Assembly: GCA_963989245.1 (NCBI GenBank)
Contig: OZ022340.1
Location: 36,785,375 to 36,849,374 of the forward strand
Direction: 5' to 3'
DNA: 64,000 nucleotides
Source: Nansenia antarctica
Lineage: Eukaryota > Chordata > Actinopteri > Argentiniformes > Microstomatidae
The position numbers and the translations under genes are program-made. Positions 37,401-43,400 of the stretch are shown in pieces. The number at the start of each line of letters is the position of its first letter. Position 1 is the first letter of the stretch. Below the pieces are notes generated by a model. The model was not told the DNA's origin. It made no database searches and saw only the letters and a program-made list of their open reading frames with translations.

Positions 37401-40400
37401 TCGGCAAGCTTTCTTTTAATAGATTGGTTATCCCTCTCAACTAGCCCCTGTGACTGGGGGTGATAGACTGAACCAAATCGATGCTTAATCCCCATTGCTG
37501 TCTCAATTGCAGCCATATGGACATTTTTAAAATGTGACCCATTATCAGAGTGTATCATTGTAGGGAAGCCAAACCGTGGTATGAAATCCTGTAAGAGGCA
37601 CTTTATTACAGACGCAGCATCCTCCCGTTTACACGGATATGCTTCAGGCCACCTTGAAAATCTATCAATCACCACCAACAAGTATCTTTTGCCTTGTACT
37701 CTATTGTCTAATCCCATGTCCGTGAAGTCAATACATATCTCTCGAAATGGGCAGGGAGGCACTGGATATGTGCCCATTGGGCATTTAAGTACTGTTTTTG
37801 GGTTGTGCTTATTGCACACATCACAGTCTGAGATGAAATTCTTAACCATCTCCAAACCATAAGGGGTCCACCAATCTCTCATTATTAGTATTCTGCATGG
37901 GGCTTCCCCGGTGACTTTCCTGCCGCCGGGAAGTGTTACTGTTAATCCGTCTGGTCCACAAGTTACCTCCGCGTTCAATTTACATAGCAGGTCCCTCCCC
38001 ATTAAGTTTACGGGGCATTGGGGAGCGAACAGGTAGTTGTGTGACAATTTCTGGTGGCCTATTTTTGTTTCTAGGGGGATTGTTTATTTCTGTGTCTGTG
38101 CCTGCCCGGAGTAGCCTACTGTCGTCATGGCCAGATTTTCCGACAGAGGAGGAACTCTACCCTTGTGGTTTGTCATGGTGGACGCTGCTGCTCCAGTATC
38201 CATGAACTGTTTTTTCTCTCCTCCCACCAGTATTTCAATCATTGGTTCTTCATTCGGGTGGAAGTGGTAGGTTCCTCTTTCGCCTCCCGGGCATCCCTAT
38301 AGGCTTTGACCATAAGGAGCCCCTCCTTGTGGTTGATTCATCATGGGGGCCATCATGGTTGGTGCCGGTTGGCCTGGCATCGGGCCCCCCCACTGTTGCT
38401 GTGTGGGGGGTCGAAACTGCTGGGGCTGCCATTGCTGCTGCTGCGTTGGTCCCCATGACTGCTGTTGGCCCCCTTGGTTAGGGCATTTCTTCTTCCAGTG
38501 TCCTGTTCCTCCACATGTGTGGCAGGAACCTGCTCCTGGTGCTATTGGTCCTCCACGGCCTCTCCTGCGGCCTCCTCGCCCACGTCCTCTCCCTCCGCCT
38601 CTCTGTTGATATTCGGGGAAGGATTGGTACTGAGCCGGGGGCTGTGGTGCTGCAGAGGCCTGCGGCACCTCTCCAAGCTGGACCAATATCTTGTATTCTT
38701 TACATTCCTTCTTCCTTGCCGTAGCCACAACTACGGTCACCTGCATTTTCAACAACCTCTCACGCTGCACGGCCTGTTTCTCCTCGGTCTCGTCGGTTTT
38801 TCTTTCTTCTGAATTAATTAAGGTCTTATATTATATCTTATAGGGTCTCTGTGTGTATCTATCTTGTCGGTCCTCTATGTATTCCTCTGTCTTATGTGTT
38901 CTGCATTATCTGCTCATCTAGATAGTCATTCTACTGAAGGTTCACTGTATCGTGTGGCTATGCTGCCACCCTTATCATCAATATTATTATTGCCAACCAA
39001 TACTAAACAAACTGAACAACTAAACAAAACCACCCTCACCCAATATGTCAATATCAGAACACACCAAATATACTACTATTATACAACCCAAATCACAGTG
39101 CGTTAACAGAGACATTCCTAGTGAGCTTTTTTTCCTGCTGTCTGCGCTTCAATGGTGGGGCACACCCGCAGCACAACACTTCTTTAAACACCTTGAACGA
39201 GGCATAACATATTTCACAACGTTTGCAAGTGATACTTGAGCGATACCAAGCCAGGGAGCACTCAGTCTAGACCAGGGGAGCACCCCATCAACGCCGCCAA
39301 AGGAAAAAACCCGGCCCACCTCCGACAACTCCCGCGAGACCCAGAATATGCCTGGATATTTTTAGGAACTCTCGCGAGACCCGTCAGACCAAACCCGGAC
39401 TCTCCCCCAGCGACGCCGATGGAACACCCCCCAGTTGCTCCAGGGCGCCTCACTCAACTATCCCTTTTAATAGTAATAATTACAATAATAATAACAATTC
39501 CAACTATGATTTACATACAATATTACGTAACACCTTTGCATGAGTTTAGAATTATAAGGTTCTATCTCCGTTTAGGGTAGTTCAGAGACACTGAGCATCA
39601 AAGTTTTTACATTCCACTATGTTCCGTGAGATGGAACCCTTGTATTTTATGAATTACCCACTCAAAATGTCAACATTTTGAAAATAACACCACACATTAA
39701 TAAACACCTAATGGATCAGATTATGCAAAAAACTCAATTTTGACTAAAATGATGATAGAACCTTATAATCCTAACGTCACAATTGTTTTAGCGCCCGCTG
39801 TGAGAGGAGGCACGCTAATATAGGACCTCTACTGGACTGCAGTCCTGCCGTAGACGCTACCCTACTCGCAATGACCTCACTTCTCACTTGGTTTGCAAGG
39901 TATTTCAACCTTCGGGACACCGTCCTTTCTTTAGACCTCGGCGGGTCTATCCTGGGGGCTGGTTACCTCTTAATATCCAGGACTGTCGTGTCTTTCCTTA
40001 CCTTAGACCTCGGCGGGTCTATCCTGGGGGCTGGTTACCCCTTTTTATTTCCAGGACTTAGCTACTGTCCATTCTTTAGACCTCGGCGGGTCTATTACAC
40101 GTTAATACAAGATGTACTTAAATATCAGACAGTGGTGTTCAATAATGTATAGAATGTCAATTTAATTAATGATTATCCTTACTTTAGACGGATCTTCACA
40201 GACACAGATCAGAATGGGTTTGACACACGATTCAGGCCCAGCACTTCCACCTAGAATACTATTGTCTACCTAAGCAGATTTCATTAAATGGCTCTGCTCA
40301 CCTCTTTTGTCTTGGTACCGTGGAAGTGCTCAGTCCGAATCCAGCCTCGCCCACTCCTCCTTGCATCCCGTTGAAGATCACGTCGGGGTCACCAATTTTG

Positions 40401-43400
40401 TAAGGCGATCAACTTCTCCAGAATCGATTTAATTGAGTCGTCACTTACAAGCGAGTTCGTTTAATCTCAACGAGACGTCCTTGATATCACTTCTTAAGAT
40501 GATATGATCCAATCAAATATTAGGCACCACTGCTGAACTGTTCATTAAGATAATATTTATTCAAGCACATCAGCAAGCAATAATAGTTCATTTCCATGGA
40601 AAAGAGTCTTTTCTAGTTTCACCTCTGCAGGCCTATCTCAGCTAGCCGTCAACAAGTTAACTGCAGTGGCTCCACTAAAACAAGAGTCCCTCTCACCTCC
40701 GTACATAGTCCTTTATACAATTCATCAAACATTTTGGGCTGGGTGATGCCCCCCCCCCTCTATCTGGTAGTTTTCCAAGTGTCAGCACAAATCCGTTGCA
40801 GCTGCAGAAAGTCTTCTCGTAAGCGTTGGCCTTCAATTCTTCTCTTGTGTGGGTGCGAGAGTGTATGTATGTTATCAGCTTGAGTGTCCTGCTAGCGTCT
40901 CGTTCCCATGGTGATATCGTACTTTGTATGAGCAGAGCATTGTGTCAGTGTCCTTATCAGAATGTCTTGTTATCAGAATGTCTTGTGAAAACACAACTAT
41001 TGAAGTTACACAGTAATATTAGGATTCGATTTACAAGTTAGAAGAATAGACTTATCATTAATCATTAGTTATGAAAGTACAGAAAAATAGAATATTATAA
41101 CAGCAGGTGTAAAATGGTTGTTAGCACATAGGTAAAAATAAGTAATTTACAGGCAGTTTGAATCATAAAACGTTCTTTTAGTCAGGAGCTTGTATTTCTT
41201 CTTGTCGCTCAAAAACAGAACCTCTCTTTTGGCTTTGCGTGACCTTCCTATTGTTCTCAACTGACCGCATTCACATATTATTTAAATGAGCACATAGTAC
41301 ATGATTTATCACTTCTAGTTATATTAATACAAATTCCCAACACTCCCGTGCCATGCAAGATCGGTTTTGCATAGGTTGCAGCAAACACATTTTTTAGTAG
41401 CTGTTAATGTGAAGTGCTCCCATACCTTGGACGATTTCGGTTTTCTCCGCCTCCGCCATGATTTAAATGTAGCCGCCGCGCCGGCTCCGCAAGACAGCGT
41501 GGCGTGCGTCAACAGGAAGTAGGTTTGTTATGGAACAAGACCCGACGAATCGATAATGGAATTTGTCGCCAACGAATTTCATTATCGATTTTTATCGATT
41601 TCATCGATTCGTTGTTGCAGCCCTAGTACAAAGCTAGTCAAAGTTGTGTACAAAGCTAGTCAAAGTTGTGTCAAAGATAGTCAAAGTTGTGTACAAAGCT
41701 AGTCAAAGTTGTGTCAAAGCTAGTCAAAGTTGTGTACAAAGCTAGTCAAAGTTGTGTCAAAGCTAGTCAAAGTTGTGTACAAAGCTAGTCAAAGTTGTGT
41801 CAAAGATAGTCAAAGTTGTGTCAAAGCTAGTCAAAGTTGTGTCAAAGCTAGTCAAAGTTGTGTCAAAGCTAGTCAAAGTTGTGTACAAAGCTAGTCAAAG
41901 TTGTGTACAAAGCTAGTCAAAGTTGTGTACAAAGCTAGTCAAAGTTGTGTCAAAGCTAGTCAAAGTTATGTACAAAGCTAGTCAAAGTTGTGTCAAAGCT
42001 AGTCAAAGTTGTGTCAAAGATAGTCAAAGTTGTGTCAAAGATAGTCAAAGTTGTGTCAAAGCTAGTCAGAGCTGTGTACAAAGCTAGTCAAAGTTGTGTC
42101 AAAGCTAGTCAAAGCTGTGTACAAAGCTAGTCAAAGTTGTGTCAAAGCTAGTCAAAGTTGTGTCAAAGCTAGTCAAAGTTGTGTACAAAGCTAGTCAAAG
42201 TTGTGTACAAAGCTAGTCAAAGTTGTGTACAAAGCTAGTCAAAGTTGTGTACAAAACTATTCAAAGTCAGTGTTTCCTCTATATGCATTTATTGGTGGCG
42301 GGCCGCCACGAATGAATTTCCTCCGCCACTAATTGATTCAGACAGTCCACTTTGATTCAGGCTGCGCAGAAAGGCAGCGAGTTATTATGACCGGAGAACA
42401 GAAAAAATGCATGTGTCCCTGAACGCTCCGTCAATCACTGTGAGTAAACTGACTCTGAGAATGTCGTCACGTCACATTTTACCGTAATACCCTATATGTT
42501 GGTTGAAGTGCAACATCTCAGCTTTCAGGGACAGTTGGAATTTTTTCGATAGCACAAACCGTTTAGAAATTACGGTAATTACAATGTCGGGTGCGGATTT
42601 GTGCTGGCGGCGGTACATTCGGCGCAGAAGTGGTATCTATACCAGATAAATAATAACCATTTGCTTACGTAATTTTTCGTTTGTTTACATAGTCTGAAAC
42701 TACAGATGGTAAGCTTTCAATTGATGCGTCATACATTGAAATCGGAAAAAAAAATCGAGACGACACGAGTATTTGAATGTTTGTTTGTAGCAATGTTTTG
42801 CTCAAGAATGGTGACTGCTAAAAACGCTGCTAGCGGCTAACGTTTCGTGCTAAAACGAAAGTATTGTAACATCCCCACTTGGACAGTGGTTGAAATAATG
42901 ACAGATAGCTTCTCTCATGTAATCTGTGCGTTTAATTGTAAACTATCTCATACACAACGTTCTTAGTTCACCCGAGCTCTCTCTCCCAACCGTCTCAATA
43001 ACACACACAGCACCCGCCCCCCCCCGTGACCTCCACCAATCACAGGGGTGCATTGGCACACAACACAGTAACAGAGCGAACATGAACTCAAGCATTAATT
43101 AACATTAATGAACAGGGTTGTTCTATCTAATTTATTATGTTTGTGTTATGCTAATAAATGTAGATCCACACAGGTACAAACTGATCCACACAGGTACAAA
43201 CTGAGCTCCGTTTACTGTCAAGTGCCATTCATTCTGACAACACACACACACAGTCGTAAAGCTCTAACGGACGTACAGAACGTGACGTCGTAAAGTGCAA
43301 CAAAGTGCTGCAATTACATACTGTCGTACATAACAATATTGGTATTTGATCACCTTCTATATAAAATCACCTGCTCGGCTTTAATGACTTAACCGCTATT

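Larger units (their letters stand above)
29300..41342 (-). mobile_element. endogenous retrovirus, defective, with nested insertions
   Basis: Two LTRs of 943/944 bp (29300-30242, 40399-41342) in direct orientation, each TG...CA, with a 4-bp duplication CTCC (29296-29299, 41343-41346). Genes read on the minus strand: primer-binding site next to the right LTR, then Gag nucleocapsid, protease, integrase, Env-like pieces, polypurine tract next to the left LTR. RT and RNase H are missing between protease and integrase. A hAT, a SINE and two LINEs are inserted. LTRs differ at two bases and one C-run length only. The provirus cannot encode a working virus. Confidence 0.93.
29230..41512 (-). pseudogene. 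hAT transposase N-terminus (BED zinc finger), split by the ERV
   Basis: Minus-strand sequence before the ERV (41512-41347) encodes SSKVWEHFTLTATKKCVCCN and a second half (29299-29230) continues EHLKRKHV after removal of the ERV and one CTCC. The C-C-H-H pattern of a BED finger is complete across the junction. A candidate ATG at 41460 is in another frame, so the start is unclear. The DDE and hATC domains are absent. Confidence 0.7.
28388..41625 (-). mobile_element. hAT element (13.2 kb with nested ERV)
   Basis: Ends TAGGGCTGCAACTAACGA and CGTTGTTGCAGCCCTA, with a perfect 8-bp duplication GTACAAAG at 28380-28387 and 41626-41633, which is part of a minisatellite unit. Without the ERV (29300-41342 and its CTCC duplication) the hAT is about 1.2 kb. 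It keeps one exon-like piece with a BED zinc finger and no catalytic core, so it is a deletion derivative. A SINE tail lies near 28950-29000. Confidence 0.93.
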
